Shown here piece after piece: positions 45,801-55,424 of a stretch of 64,000 nt of DNA. Position numbers and translations under genes: made by a program. Position 1 is the first letter of the stretch. The number at the start of each line of letters is the position of its first letter. The notes beneath the pieces are model-generated. The model worked only from the letters and a program-made list of their open reading frames with translations. It was not told the origin of the DNA and searched no databases. The DNA lies in assembly GCF_002860125.1 (NCBI RefSeq), contig NZ_PGVA01000028.1, positions 124,001 to 188,000 on the forward strand. Direction: 5' to 3'. The stretch is from Bacillus canaveralius (GTDB taxonomy: Bacteria > Bacillota > Bacilli > Bacillales > Cytobacillaceae).

Positions 45801-47161
45801 AAGTGAGTTTAAGAGAGTTTGATTTAAAGCAGGACCCGGCTTGTACATCAAAAAGCTTAAGCAATTACCTTTGGAGCGATCATCCTGATGAAAATAAATG
45901 GGCGGATTGTGTTCACTGTGGCATGTGTTTAGAATCGTGTCCAACCTATGAACTAACCGGCCAGGAGCAGCACTCACCGCGGGGACGTGTTCACTTGATT
46001 AAATCAGTGGCGGAAGGAAAGCTCGAGGTGAATGAGCACTTTATGGACCCGGTTTTTGCTTGTCTGGATTGCCGCGCCTGTACAACCGCTTGTCCTGCTG
46101 ATGTTGATGTGGGCGGCCTGATCGAAGAGGCGCGCGGACAAATTCGCCAGGCGATGCCGTTAACAGGCTGGAAAGGTACGGTCAGCAAATTTTTTCTGCA
46201 AGGTTTATTCCCCCATCATAACCGCTTAAATTCTTTCGGACGCCTGCTGGAATTTTACCAAAAAAGCGGTCTGCAAAAGGCTGTTCGAAAAACGAAGCTG
46301 ATCAATGTAATGCCCCGGCATTTAGTCGAAATGGAAGCGATCATGCCGGAAATAAAAGAGCCGGTCCGTAAAAAATACAAAAATGACAGCGTCATTAAAG
46401 CGAACGGCGAAACAAAGAATGAAGTGGCCTTTTTAACGGGCTGCGTTATGGATGTTATGTTCAGTGATATTAATCAAGCAACGATTAACGTTTTAACGCG
46501 GAATGGAAGCGATGTAACGATCCCGAACCAGCAAACATGCTGTGGGGCGCTCCATGTCCATGCAGGCGACAGGGAAACCGGGAGAAAGCTGGCAAAACAA
46601 AACATCGAGGCTTTCAAAGATTCCAATAAAGTGATTGTTAATGCGGCCGGTTGCGGTTGCATGCTCAAGGAGTATCCCGAGCTGTTCAGGGAAGACCCGG
46701 CATGGCATGAGAAAGCCGAAGAGTTTTCTGCCAAGGTTGAAGATATCGCAAAATATCTTCATGATACCGGGTATGAGAAACCAAAAGCAGCCATCAATGC
46801 AAGGATCACCTACCATGATGCATGTCACCTTGCACACGGCCAGGGAGTACGTACGGAACCGCGCAGCATTCTGCTCGATATTCCTGGTGTCGACATGGTC
46901 CATATGCCGAATGCAGACCGCTGCTGCGGCAGTGCAGGCATTTACAATATAACCAATCCTGACATGGCGGGTGCCGTCCTCGAAAGCAAAATGGAGAATG
47001 TTCCTGCCGACGTGGAGATGATTTCAATGGGGAACCCGGGTTGTATGCTGCAAATGGCAATTGGAGTCCAAAAGTACGGCAGGGATCAAAAAGTTGTCCA
47101 TACTGTCCAGCTGCTTGATTGGGCTTATCAAAAAGAAGCGGATCTTGAGGGGGAAAAGTAA
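45797..47161 (+). CDS. glcF: Glycolate oxidase, iron-sulfur subunit GlcF
   Basis: 454 residues. Two 4Fe-4S ferredoxin motifs, CVHCGMCLESCP (about residue 38) and CLDCRACTTACP (about 88), and two CCG domains (CCGALHVHAGD and CCGSAGIYN). It passes electrons from the flavin subunits to the membrane chain. Its stop codon shares a base with the glcD start. Confidence 0.92.
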   Translation: MKVSLREFDLKQDPACTSKSLSNYLWSDHPDENKWADCVHCGMCLESCPTYELTGQEQHSPRGRVHLIKSVAEGKLEVNEHFMDPVFACLDCRACTTACPADVDVGGLIEEARGQIRQAMPLTGWKGTVSKFFLQGLFPHHNRLNSFGRLLEFYQKSGLQKAVRKTKLINVMPRHLVEMEAIMPEIKEPVRKKYKNDSVIKANGETKNEVAFLTGCVMDVMFSDINQATINVLTRNGSDVTIPNQQTCCGALHVHAGDRETGRKLAKQNIEAFKDSNKVIVNAAGCGCMLKEYPELFREDPAWHEKAEEFSAKVEDIAKYLHDTGYEKPKAAINARITYHDACHLAHGQGVRTEPRSILLDIPGVDMVHMPNADRCCGSAGIYNITNPDMAGAVLESKMENVPADVEMISMGNPGCMLQMAIGVQKYGRDQKVVHTVQLLDWAYQKEADLEGEK

Positions 47162-48618
47162 TGGCTGTTAAAGGGTTAAAAACAAACGATCCTCACATTC
47201 AAGGGTTGGCAAGCATTGTCGGTGACAGCCGTTCAATCCTTTACCATAAAGAGGATCTGCTCGCCTACGATTGCGATGGCTTTACGATTCTTAAGCATTT
47301 GCCGAAAGCGGTCGTTTTTCCAAAGGATACACAGGAAGTGGCAAAGCTTGTTAAGTACTGCTCACAACACCAATTGCCTTTTCTCGCGCGGGGGGCTGGT
47401 ACGGGTTTAAGCGGCGGAGCGATCCCGATCAATGGCGAGGTCATTATTAGCCTTGTTCGAATGAAACGGCTGCTAAGTGTGGACCTGGAGAATCGGCGCG
47501 CAGTAGTTGAACCCGGATTTGTGAACTTAAAGCTGACGAATTCGATCTCTGATAAAGGGTATTATTATGCGCCGGATCCATCAAGCCAGTACTGCTGCAC
47601 AATTGGCGGAAATGTTGCTGAAAATGCCGGTGGGGCACATTGTTTAAAGTACGGGGTGACGACCAATCATATTCTCGGACTGGAGGTAGTCCTGCCAAAC
47701 GGGGAGATCATTGAACTGGGTCATAATGGAATTCTGGATACACCTGGATACGATCTGCTCGGGCTGTTAACGGGGTCGGAAGGGACGCTGGGGATCGTCA
47801 CAAAAATAACCGTGCGGATTTTGAAAAATCCGGAAGCCAAACAAACGGTTCTCGCTTATTTTGATCGAGTATCAGACGGAAGCCAGGCTGTTTCCGATAT
47901 TATCTCGGCAGGTATCGTACCAGCTGCTCTTGAAATGATGGATAAAACAGCAATCGAAGCTGTCGAAGCAGCTGCCTTTCCTGTCGGGCACCCGAAAGAC
48001 ATTGCCGCGTTATTGCTGATTGAGGTTGATGGAATTTCTGCTGGCATCGACGAGCAAATCCACCAGATTCTTGAAGTATGCAGAAACAGGAACGTACGTG
48101 AGGTACGAGCCGCCCGCGATGAATTGGAAAGGGCGCAATGGTGGGCCAATCGCAAAACCGGATTTGGCGCAATGGGGGCAATATCGCCAGATTATCTGGT
48201 GCAGGACGGAGTGATTCCGCGCAGCAAGCTGCCGGAAGTATTAAGCAAAATCAATAAGATCAGTGGAGAAACAGGTCTGCGTATTGCCAATATTTTTCAC
48301 GCCGGAGACGGAAATTTGCATCCGCTTGTTCTTTTTGATGCAAGAAAACCTGGTGAAACAGAAAAGGCGCTTGAAGCTGGCAGTGCATGTCTGCAAGCGT
48401 GCGCAGATGCCGGCGGGACGATTACAGGTGAACACGGCGTTGGAATTGAAAAAAGAGAGGAAATGCGCTTTGTTTTTAGCGAAACTGAAATTAAAGCACA
48501 GACAGATATTCGCCAAGTATTTAATCCTGATAATCTCTTAAATGCCGGCAAGTTGTTCCCATCCCCGGCGCTCTGTGTCGAAATAAAGACGGAAATGAAA
48601 GCAGCAGCGAGCTCATAA
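47161..48618 (+). CDS. glcD: Glycolate oxidase, FAD subunit GlcD
   Basis: 485 residues, full length. FAD-binding PCMH domain (RGAGTGLSGGAIPI, PDPSSQYCCTIGGNVAENAGG) and the C-terminal catalytic part with FHAGDGNLHPLV and GEHGVGIEK, as in D-lactate/glycolate dehydrogenases. The gene order glcE-glcF-glcD differs from E. coli glcDEF. Third gene of the overlapping operon. Confidence 0.93.
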   Translation: MAVKGLKTNDPHIQGLASIVGDSRSILYHKEDLLAYDCDGFTILKHLPKAVVFPKDTQEVAKLVKYCSQHQLPFLARGAGTGLSGGAIPINGEVIISLVRMKRLLSVDLENRRAVVEPGFVNLKLTNSISDKGYYYAPDPSSQYCCTIGGNVAENAGGAHCLKYGVTTNHILGLEVVLPNGEIIELGHNGILDTPGYDLLGLLTGSEGTLGIVTKITVRILKNPEAKQTVLAYFDRVSDGSQAVSDIISAGIVPAALEMMDKTAIEAVEAAAFPVGHPKDIAALLLIEVDGISAGIDEQIHQILEVCRNRNVREVRAARDELERAQWWANRKTGFGAMGAISPDYLVQDGVIPRSKLPEVLSKINKISGETGLRIANIFHAGDGNLHPLVLFDARKPGETEKALEAGSACLQACADAGGTITGEHGVGIEKREEMRFVFSETEIKAQTDIRQVFNPDNLLNAGKLFPSPALCVEIKTEMKAAASS

Positions 48619-48704
48619 TTTAAATTGAACAAATTTTAAGAAAAATATTGAAATACAGAAAGGTTCCATGATATTCTTTTTTTAAAGAAAGTTTGAAACG
48701 GTGT

Positions 48705-48718
48705 TTCGTAATAACAAA
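48705..48718. promoter_or_regulatory. Candidate GntR/FadR operator before glcB
   Basis: TTCGT-AATA-ACAAA has the same GT-N4-AC layout and nearly the same half-sites as the site before glcE, suggesting that one regulator controls both. Confidence 0.45.
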
Positions 48719-48770
48719 CAGATAGTTAGTAGGTTGGTTTTCTTTTTTACAATATAAAGCTACTGTTTGT

Positions 48771-48785
48771 TTGAAAGCGCTGTCT
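48771..48785. promoter_or_regulatory. cre site before glcB
   Basis: TTGAAAGCGCTGTCT matches the degenerate cre consensus WTGNAANCGNWNNCW at every position, 27 bases before the malate synthase start. CcpA repression by glucose is expected. Confidence 0.65.
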
Positions 48786-48812
48786 CGATCGATGTAAAGG
48801 AGGAAGCATTCA

Positions 48813-50987
48813 ATGACGAACTATGTAAAAACAGGCAATCTACAGGTAGCTCGCGTTTTCTATGAGTTTATTAATTCAGAGGCCCTGCCGGGAAGCGGTG
48901 TCGACCAGCAGCAATTTTGGTCCGACTTGGAATCACTGGTTCGCGATTTGACTCCAAAAAACAGGGAATTATTGGCCCGTCGCGATCAGATCCAGGCTAA
49001 AATTAATCGCTTGCATCGCGAAAATAATCTTGATTTTGATCAATATAAAGCCTTTTTAGAGGAAATTGGCTACCTGGAACCTGAACCGGAAGATTTCCAG
49101 ATTACAACATCACAGGTTGATGACGAAGTCGCTGTTCAAGCCGGACCGCAATTGGTTGTCCCGGTCAATAACGGCCGTTATGCGATTAACGCTGCCAATG
49201 CCCGCTGGGGAAGCTTGTACGATGCCCTTTATGGAACGGATGCGATTAGTGAAGAAGCTGGCGCTACGCTGGGCGGAGCCTATAATCCAGTCCGCGGCGG
49301 GAAGGTCATTTCATTTGCCAAAAACTTTCTTGACGAGGCGGCACCGCTGGCAATAGCATCACATCGGGATGTCACTCGCTATGCGATTGTTGCCGGAAAA
49401 TTATCCGCTTCGCTTAAAGATGGCCAAACAACGGGGCTAAAAGATGAAGAAAAGCTGGCAGGCTATCAGGGAGATCAGGAAAACCCATCAGCCGTTTTGC
49501 TAAAAAATAACGGGCTCCACATTGAAATTCAAATCGACCGCAACCACCCAATCGGCAAAACAGATCAGGCTGGTGTGAAAGACCTTCTTATCGAGGCGGC
49601 GCTGACGACAATTATGGATTGCGAGGACTCAGTAACGGCTGTTGACGCTGAGGATAAGGTACTCGTATACCGCAATTGGCTTGGCTTAATGAGGGGAGAT
49701 CTAGCGGCTACCTTCAAAAAAGGAAATAAATTAATGACGCGTTCCTTAAATCCTGATCGTCATTATTTCTCCCCTGCTGGAGAGGAATTTACTTTATCTG
49801 GTCGTTCATTGATGTTTGTCCGCAACGTTGGTCACTTGATGACCAATAATGCGGTTCTTGATCAGGATGGATCCGAGATCCAGGAGGGGATTCTCGATAC
49901 AGTGATTACGAGCTTGCTTGCCAAGCATTCTCTATTGGGTAACGGTCCATATCAAAACTCTTCTAAAGGATCGGTTTATATCGTTAAACCGAAAATGCAC
50001 GGCTCGGAAGAAGTCGCTTTTGCCAATCAGTTGTTTGACAGGGTTGAAGATATGCTTGGCCTTGAACGGAATACGCTGAAAATCGGTGTGATGGATGAGG
50101 AACGCCGAACTACATTGAACTTGAAAGCTTGTATTCGCGAGGTGAAAGAACGGATCGTCTTTATCAACACCGGTTTCCTCGATCGTACCGGCGATGAAAT
50201 TCACACTTCGATGGAAGCAGGCCCAATGATTCGAAAGAATGAAATGAAATCTTCAAAGTGGCTGCAAGGCTATGAAAAGTCAAATGTAATCACTGGATTG
50301 TCAAGCGGTTTTCAGGGCCGGGCCCAGGTTGGCAAAGGAATGTGGGCAATGCCGGACATGATGGATGAAATGCTTAAACAAAAAATCGGACATTTACAAG
50401 CTGGTGCGAATACAGCGTGGGTTCCTTCACCAACTGCAGCCACCTTGCATGCACTCCACTATCATCAAGTAGATGTAAGAAAAGTGCAAAACGAACTAAT
50501 GAAAGAAAACCGCGACCTGCGGAATGATATTTTGCAAATACCGGTCGAAAAAAATCCTCAGTGGAGCAAAGATGAAATTCAGCAGGAACTGGATAACAAT
50601 GCCCAGGGAATTCTCGGTTATGTTGTCCGCTGGGTGGAGCAGGGAATTGGCTGCTCCAAAGTACCAGATATCAACAATGTCGGGCTCATGGAAGACCGGG
50701 CCACACTGCGTATTTCCAGCCAGCATGTCGCCAACTGGCTTCACCACGGAATTTGTACGAAAGAACAAGTATTGGAAACTTTGCAGCGGATGGCAAAGGT
50801 AGTCGATAAACAAAACAGCGGTGATCCGGAATACCGGCCAATGGCTCCAGGCTATGACAGCTCTGTAGCATTTCAGGCAGCATGTGATTTAGTCTTTAAG
50901 GGCTATGAACAGCCGAACGGCTATACTGAACCAATCTTGCACCGCCGCCGAATCGAAGCGAAGGCCAAGTTTGCAGTAAACCAGTAG
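48813..50987 (+). CDS. glcB: Malate synthase G
   Basis: 724 residues, the length of the G isoform (isoform A is about 530). AAAGGAGGAAG precedes the ATG. Family segments are clear: [66 protein letters not shown] with catalytic residues, and [21 protein letters not shown]. It condenses glyoxylate and acetyl-CoA to malate. With GlcDEF upstream this gives a complete path from glycolate to malate, the same logic as the E. coli glc operon. Confidence 0.96.
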   Translation: MTNYVKTGNLQVARVFYEFINSEALPGSGVDQQQFWSDLESLVRDLTPKNRELLARRDQIQAKINRLHRENNLDFDQYKAFLEEIGYLEPEPEDFQITTSQVDDEVAVQAGPQLVVPVNNGRYAINAANARWGSLYDALYGTDAISEEAGATLGGAYNPVRGGKVISFAKNFLDEAAPLAIASHRDVTRYAIVAGKLSASLKDGQTTGLKDEEKLAGYQGDQENPSAVLLKNNGLHIEIQIDRNHPIGKTDQAGVKDLLIEAALTTIMDCEDSVTAVDAEDKVLVYRNWLGLMRGDLAATFKKGNKLMTRSLNPDRHYFSPAGEEFTLSGRSLMFVRNVGHLMTNNAVLDQDGSEIQEGILDTVITSLLAKHSLLGNGPYQNSSKGSVYIVKPKMHGSEEVAFANQLFDRVEDMLGLERNTLKIGVMDEERRTTLNLKACIREVKERIVFINTGFLDRTGDEIHTSMEAGPMIRKNEMKSSKWLQGYEKSNVITGLSSGFQGRAQVGKGMWAMPDMMDEMLKQKIGHLQAGANTAWVPSPTAATLHALHYHQVDVRKVQNELMKENRDLRNDILQIPVEKNPQWSKDEIQQELDNNAQGILGYVVRWVEQGIGCSKVPDINNVGLMEDRATLRISSQHVANWLHHGICTKEQVLETLQRMAKVVDKQNSGDPEYRPMAPGYDSSVAFQAACDLVFKGYEQPNGYTEPILHRRRIEAKAKFAVNQ

Positions 50988-51000
50988 ATTTAAAATATAA

Positions 51001-51030
51001 CAGGGCATTCTATTCGCTTAGAATGCCCTG
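51001..51030 (+). terminator. Terminator of glcB
   Basis: CAGGGCATTCTA ... TAGAATGCCCTG, perfect 12-bp stem starting 13 bases after the stop codon. Confidence 0.8.
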
Positions 51031-51076
51031 TCTTGCCAATTAAATTATAATCTTGAACTTGGATAGGAGCTTAATG

Positions 51077-51841
51077 ATGAAGTTTACTAGATTTGCAGTC
51101 AATTCTACCGTTTATACAGGAGTGCTCAAAGAAGACGTAATCAGCGAAATTAGCGGTGATATGTTTGGCGAATGGGAATACACAGGTACTACCTTTTCCA
51201 AAAAAGATGTCCAGCTTCTTGCCCCGTTAATTCCGAATCAAATTATCGGAATCGGTGCGAACTATGTAAGAAAAGTCGATGAACTTCCAAATGAGCTGCC
51301 GGAAATACCTGTATTTTTCTTTAAACCAACCTCATCGGTTATCGGTCCAGATGAGGAAATCATGATACCAGCAGGGATTGATGAAGTAAAATTCGAATCC
51401 GAATTAGCCGTTGTGATCGGGAAAGAAGCAAAGAATGTACCCGAGTCCGCTGTATTGGATTATGTATTTGGGTATACAGTTGGCAACGATGTGACAGCGC
51501 CGCAATTTTTTCACCGTGACGGCCATTGGACGATTGGTAAATCGTTTGACACGTTTACACCGTTGGGGCCGGTGATTGAAACCGAACTTGACCCTTTTTC
51601 TGTCAGGGTTGAAGCAAAGTTGAACAATGTTGAAAAACAAAACAGTGCAACAGAGCTAATGATTGTACCGATTCGGAAAATGATTTCCTATCTTACAAAC
51701 GTTATGACATTAAAACCGGGAGATGTGATTTTAACAGGCAGTCCAGTGGGAGCCGAGTTCGTCAAAGCAGGAGATGTCATCCACTGCGAGATAAAAGAAA
51801 TTGGGATGCTGCAGAATACATTTGTCGCTGTAAAAGAATGA
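51077..51841 (+). CDS. Fumarylacetoacetate hydrolase-family protein
   Basis: 254 residues from ATG 51077, seven bases behind AGGAG (a second ATG three bases earlier is possible). FAH C-terminal fold: IGIGANYVRKVDELP, metal ligands in KFESELAVVIGKEA and GNDVTAPQFFHRDG, and GDVILTGSPVGAEFV. Members hydrolyse or decarboxylate beta-keto acids, for example acylpyruvates or oxaloacetate. It is followed by an IclR regulator, a common pairing for aromatic or sugar-acid catabolic genes. The exact substrate is unknown. Confidence 0.88.
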   Translation: MKFTRFAVNSTVYTGVLKEDVISEISGDMFGEWEYTGTTFSKKDVQLLAPLIPNQIIGIGANYVRKVDELPNELPEIPVFFFKPTSSVIGPDEEIMIPAGIDEVKFESELAVVIGKEAKNVPESAVLDYVFGYTVGNDVTAPQFFHRDGHWTIGKSFDTFTPLGPVIETELDPFSVRVEAKLNNVEKQNSATELMIVPIRKMISYLTNVMTLKPGDVILTGSPVGAEFVKAGDVIHCEIKEIGMLQNTFVAVKE

Positions 51842-51929
51842 GAAGGAACTTGCCAATAGGCTGCGAAAAGCCTTGCGGTGTTTGTGCTATAATGTTTGCA
51901 AGAAAGCTTCGCACTAGAGGTGAGTAATC

Positions 51930-52706
51930 GTGGAACGAGAGAATATGGTTAAATCAGTGAGCCGCGCCCTGGATATTGTTACCCTTGTCAGTTCAAAAAA
52001 AGGCGGCCTCGGTGTTACCGAGATTGCTAAACAGATCGACATTAATAAAAGCTCTGTATACCGTATCCTGTCCACACTTGTCCAATACGGATATGTGGAG
52101 CAGGATTCGGAAACGGGCCGCTATAAGCTGGGGTACAAGTTTCTAGAAGTGAGCTCGAAGCTGCTTGAGTCAATTGACCTCAGAGCCGAAGCAAAACCTT
52201 ATTTACAGGAACTAGAAACTGACACAAACGAGGTAATTCATCTTGTCGTTTATGATCAAGGTGAAGTTGTCTACATTGAGAAATTAGAAGGAAATGAAAC
52301 GCTTCGAATGCATTCGAAGGTTGGCAAGAGAGCCCCGATGCATTGCACCTCAGTTGGAAAAGCGATCCTCGCTCATTTGCCTTCAAATGTTGTTATCGAT
52401 ATTCTCAACCGCAAAGGAATGCCTGCACATACAAACAAAACGATTACAGATAAGGAACCGTTTCTCAAGGAACTGGTCGAAGTAAAGCAAAATGGCTATG
52501 CCCTTGATCTGGAAGAAAATGAGTATGGAATCACCTGTATCGCAGTGCCAATCTTTGACCATTTGGGGCGAGTCATTGCCGCTGTCAGTATCTCCGGGCC
52601 AACGATGCGAATGGCCGACGAACGGCTTGAAGAGCTGAAGGTTAGAATGCTGGAAACAGGCCGGCGAATTTCGGCACGGCTTGGATTTGTCAGTAAAATT
52701 AGTTAA
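51930..52706 (+). CDS. IclR-family transcriptional regulator
   Basis: 258 residues, GTG start behind AGAGGTGAG. N-terminal winged HTH (LGVTEIAKQIDINKSSVYRILSTL) and C-terminal IclR effector domain (MHCTSVGKAILAHLP, GYALDLEENEYGITCIAVPIFD, AAVSISGPTMRM). Likely controls the FAH-family gene just upstream; the effector is unknown. Confidence 0.9.
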   Translation: MERENMVKSVSRALDIVTLVSSKKGGLGVTEIAKQIDINKSSVYRILSTLVQYGYVEQDSETGRYKLGYKFLEVSSKLLESIDLRAEAKPYLQELETDTNEVIHLVVYDQGEVVYIEKLEGNETLRMHSKVGKRAPMHCTSVGKAILAHLPSNVVIDILNRKGMPAHTNKTITDKEPFLKELVEVKQNGYALDLEENEYGITCIAVPIFDHLGRVIAAVSISGPTMRMADERLEELKVRMLETGRRISARLGFVSKIS

Positions 52707-52739
52707 TAGGTTTTGCTGGAATATAGTCGAATACAGTAG

Positions 52740-52776
52740 ACAGCTTCCCTTATGTTTCGGTAAGGAAGCTGTTTTT
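52740..52776 (+). terminator. Terminator of the IclR gene
   Basis: ACAGCTTCC ... GGAAGCTGT stem with an inner CTTA/TAAG extension, followed by TTTTT. Confidence 0.85.
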
Positions 52777-52810
52777 ATATATCAGGTACTCGCCCAAAAA
52801 AGCTGCGAAG

Positions 52811-53050
52811 CTACTCTAATTTGTCAACGCGATAGTCTGCTTTATATTTTTCCTCGGTCGATGAATTTTGCTTTGTTTTATGATGTTCTTTTTCTTCACG
52901 CTGTTCCTGCTTTAAATCTTCCATTGGGATTGGGTCGACGTTTTTTTCGCTTTCAAAGCGGTCAAATAAACTTTCGTTTTCAGTTGGATATTGTTCGGGA
53001 TGGTCCATATTCTTCTTTGAATTCGGCAGCTTATTATCTTTGCCTGTCAT
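52811..53050 (-). CDS. Small highly charged hydrophilic protein
   Basis: 79 residues from the ATG at 53050 (MTGKDNKLPNSKKN), nine bases behind AGGAG; an ATG three codons upstream overlaps that site. Extremely rich in Glu, Lys, Asp, Gln and Asn with almost no hydrophobic residues, so probably disordered. It resembles small spore- or stress-related hydrophilic proteins of Bacillus, but I recognise no family. It lies beside the coat-glycan locus on the same strand as ytdA. Confidence 0.6.
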   Translation of the reverse strand: MTGKDNKLPNSKKNMDHPEQYPTENESLFDRFESEKNVDPIPMEDLKQEQREEKEHHKTKQNSSTEEKYKADYRVDKLE

Positions 53051-53143
53051 CAATATCATCTCCTATTTTACATGACATATATGAAATTTACCCTTTTCAT
53101 CCCGTGGAAAACTGGTAAAAAAAGGAAATAAGGAACACCTGAT

Positions 53144-53965
53144 CTAAAGCGATGCAGGGCTGTTCCCGATCAAGTTTTGGAGTTTAATGTATTCTTTATT
53201 TGAACCTATATCAAAGCGCTGGCCCGCAATGATTTTCCCCAGGCATTTTTCACTTTTGAGAAGAGATTTGATGGCATCTGTCAACTGGATTTCACCGCCT
53301 GCACCGGGAGTAAGCTTTGCAAGATGCCTGAAAATAGCCGGAGTAAAAATGTATCTGCCAAGCACGGCTAGATTAGAAGGGGGATTTTGTTTCGGCTTTT
53401 CAACAATATCGTCAAGCTTGTATGTTCCTGCCTCTATTTCCGTTCCTTTTACGACTCCATAGCTAGATAGTAAATGTGGTTCCACTTTATTTAAGCCGAT
53501 GATGCTCGAACGAAATCGGGTATAATCGTCGATAAGCTGTTTCAGCCCGGGAGTTCCCTTTTCAAGTATGATGTCATCCGGCAGAAGAACGGCAAAAGGC
53601 TCATCCCCAATAAATTTTTCCCCGATCCTGATTGCATCTCCCAAACCTTTCGCATAAGGCTGCCTTGTGTAGTAAATTTCGCCATCAGGAATTGTATATT
53701 GGTCAAGGAGATGCTGTTTATTTTCCCTTTCTAAAAACGCTTCAAGCTCAAGCGAATGATCAAAATAATCAACAATTAAATTTTTTCTTTTCGAGACAAC
53801 AATTAAAATTTGGTCAACACCGGAGCGGAACGCTTCATCAACAACATAATGGATTGCAGGCTTGACACCGACGGGAAACATTTCTTTTGGAATCACTTTT
53901 GTAATTGGGAGACTCCGTGTTCCATATCCTGCTGCAGGTATGATCGCTTTTCTTATCAAGGCCAT
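53144..53965 (-). CDS. ytdA: UTP-glucose-1-phosphate uridylyltransferase-like protein YtdA
   Basis: 273 residues, AAAGGGGAAA before the ATG. Nucleotidyltransferase fold: AAGYGTRSLPITK nucleotide-binding loop, PKEMFPVGVKPAIHYVVDEA, and LPDDIILE metal/sugar site. GtaB proteins usually read GTRFLPATK and PKEMLP, so this is a diverged paralogue, as B. subtilis YtdA is. It would supply UDP-glucose for the divergent ytcA-ytcB-ytcC genes. Spore-coat glycan role is inferred from location. Confidence 0.85.
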   Translation of the reverse strand: MALIRKAIIPAAGYGTRSLPITKVIPKEMFPVGVKPAIHYVVDEAFRSGVDQILIVVSKRKNLIVDYFDHSLELEAFLERENKQHLLDQYTIPDGEIYYTRQPYAKGLGDAIRIGEKFIGDEPFAVLLPDDIILEKGTPGLKQLIDDYTRFRSSIIGLNKVEPHLLSSYGVVKGTEIEAGTYKLDDIVEKPKQNPPSNLAVLGRYIFTPAIFRHLAKLTPGAGGEIQLTDAIKSLLKSEKCLGKIIAGQRFDIGSNKEYIKLQNLIGNSPASL

Positions 53966-54072
53966 TTTCCCCTTTGAAAAATCGTTTTTAACATATTATT
54001 CATTAAGGTTCTGTTCGAAAACTTTTTTCGAAATATAAATGTTGAGCTTGGAACTTTGGGCTTTATAAAAGG

Positions 54073-54102
54073 CACACAGCCTTCTTGTCCAGTAATACAA
54101 TA
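54073..54102 (+). promoter_or_regulatory. Candidate sigma-K promoter of ytcABC
   Basis: CACA, 17-base spacer, then AATACAATA, close to the sigma-K consensus (mACm -35, CATANNNTA -10). Located about 33 bases before the ytcA start. B. subtilis homologues are expressed late in the mother cell. Confidence 0.45.
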
Positions 54103-54134
54103 TATCAATGTATTGGTGGGTGGAGGGGATTCGA

Positions 54135-55424
54135 TTGAAAATTTGTGTGCTTGGGGCAGGATACGTCGGGCTTACAACAACAGCTGTTCTTGCGGAATTA
54201 GGCCACAATTTAATATGTGTGGATAAAAATTTTATGAAGATCAAGCAGCTTCAAGGTCAGGAGCTTCCTATTTTTGAACCGGGATTGGAAGAATTGATCA
54301 TAAAAAATGAAAGAAACATAAAATTCACGACAGACAGCGACAAAGCGATTTCCGAGTGCGAAGTGATTATTATTGCAGTTGGAACACCCTCCGCAAAAGG
54401 AGGAGCACCGGATTTACGTTACATTCAGGCTGTAATCGACGATGTCGCAAAAAATATTGCCTCCTATAAAACAATCATCACAAAAAGCACCGTGCCGCCT
54501 GGGACAAATGAGTATATAGTCGAAATGTTGCTCGACAAAGGAGTGGAACGCGACCTTTTTGCCGTCGTTTCTAATCCTGAATTTTTAAGAGAAGGCTCTG
54601 CCGTTTACGATATGTTCCATGCTGACAAAACAGTGGCCGGATTGCAGAAAACCGATACGAAATCGCTGCAAATTTTAAAAGCGATCTACAAAGGAATTGA
54701 TGCACCGTTTATCGCAACTACACTTACAGGGGCAGAAATGATCAAATATGCGAACAACGCGTTTTTAGCGATGAAAGTCTCCTTTATAAATGAAATGGCA
54801 AGAATTTGTGAAGCTTACGGAGCTGATGTCCGCGATGTAGCAAAAGGGATTGGCATGGACCGCAGAATCGGTGCGGATTTTCTTCAAGCCGGAATCGGCT
54901 TTGGCGGATCATGCTTTCCTAAGGATTTAGAGGCGCTTCAATATGCAGCCGTTTCTAAAGAAATAACCGCGAGTATTTTAGAGGCAGTACAAACTGTGAA
55001 TGATACGCAATTAGAATTGTATATAAAAAAAATGAAAACTGCTTTAAAGGGGCTCAATGGAAAAAGGGCAGCAGTGCTCGGAATATCATTTAAGCCAAAT
55101 ACGGATGATACAAGATATTCAAAGGCAGTCGCCTTCATTGCAAAGCTGCTCGAGAAGGGGTGCCATGTTCAAGCCTATGATCCAAAAGCGCTACTGCCGG
55201 ATCATTTAACTGGCAAAGCTGTACAGGTAAAAAGCATAGCCGATTGTGTACATGAGGCAGATTTCCTTGTTGTTGCGACAGAATGGCCCGAATTTAAGAA
55301 GCTTGACTGGCGCCGGGTCAAAGAGCAGATGAAAGGAACATTGATTGTCGATGGCCGAAACTGCCTTGACTCGAATTCGCTTGAGAAGCTTGGATTTCAT
55401 TGTATAGGAGTTGGCACTGGATGA
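54135..55424 (+). CDS. ytcA: UDP-glucose 6-dehydrogenase YtcA
   Basis: 429 residues from TTG 54135, seven bases behind GGAGGGG; an ATG 27 bases upstream would add a non-conserved leader. Rossmann motif ICVLGAGYVGLTTTAVLAELGH, substrate segment FLREGSAVYD, catalytic Cys in GFGGSCFPKDLEAL and SFKPNTDDTRYS. It oxidises UDP-glucose to UDP-glucuronate with NAD+. Overlaps ytcB by four bases. Same gene order as B. subtilis ytcA-ytcB-ytcC. Confidence 0.92.
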   Translation: MKICVLGAGYVGLTTTAVLAELGHNLICVDKNFMKIKQLQGQELPIFEPGLEELIIKNERNIKFTTDSDKAISECEVIIIAVGTPSAKGGAPDLRYIQAVIDDVAKNIASYKTIITKSTVPPGTNEYIVEMLLDKGVERDLFAVVSNPEFLREGSAVYDMFHADKTVAGLQKTDTKSLQILKAIYKGIDAPFIATTLTGAEMIKYANNAFLAMKVSFINEMARICEAYGADVRDVAKGIGMDRRIGADFLQAGIGFGGSCFPKDLEALQYAAVSKEITASILEAVQTVNDTQLELYIKKMKTALKGLNGKRAAVLGISFKPNTDDTRYSKAVAFIAKLLEKGCHVQAYDPKALLPDHLTGKAVQVKSIADCVHEADFLVVATEWPEFKKLDWRRVKEQMKGTLIVDGRNCLDSNSLEKLGFHCIGVGTG

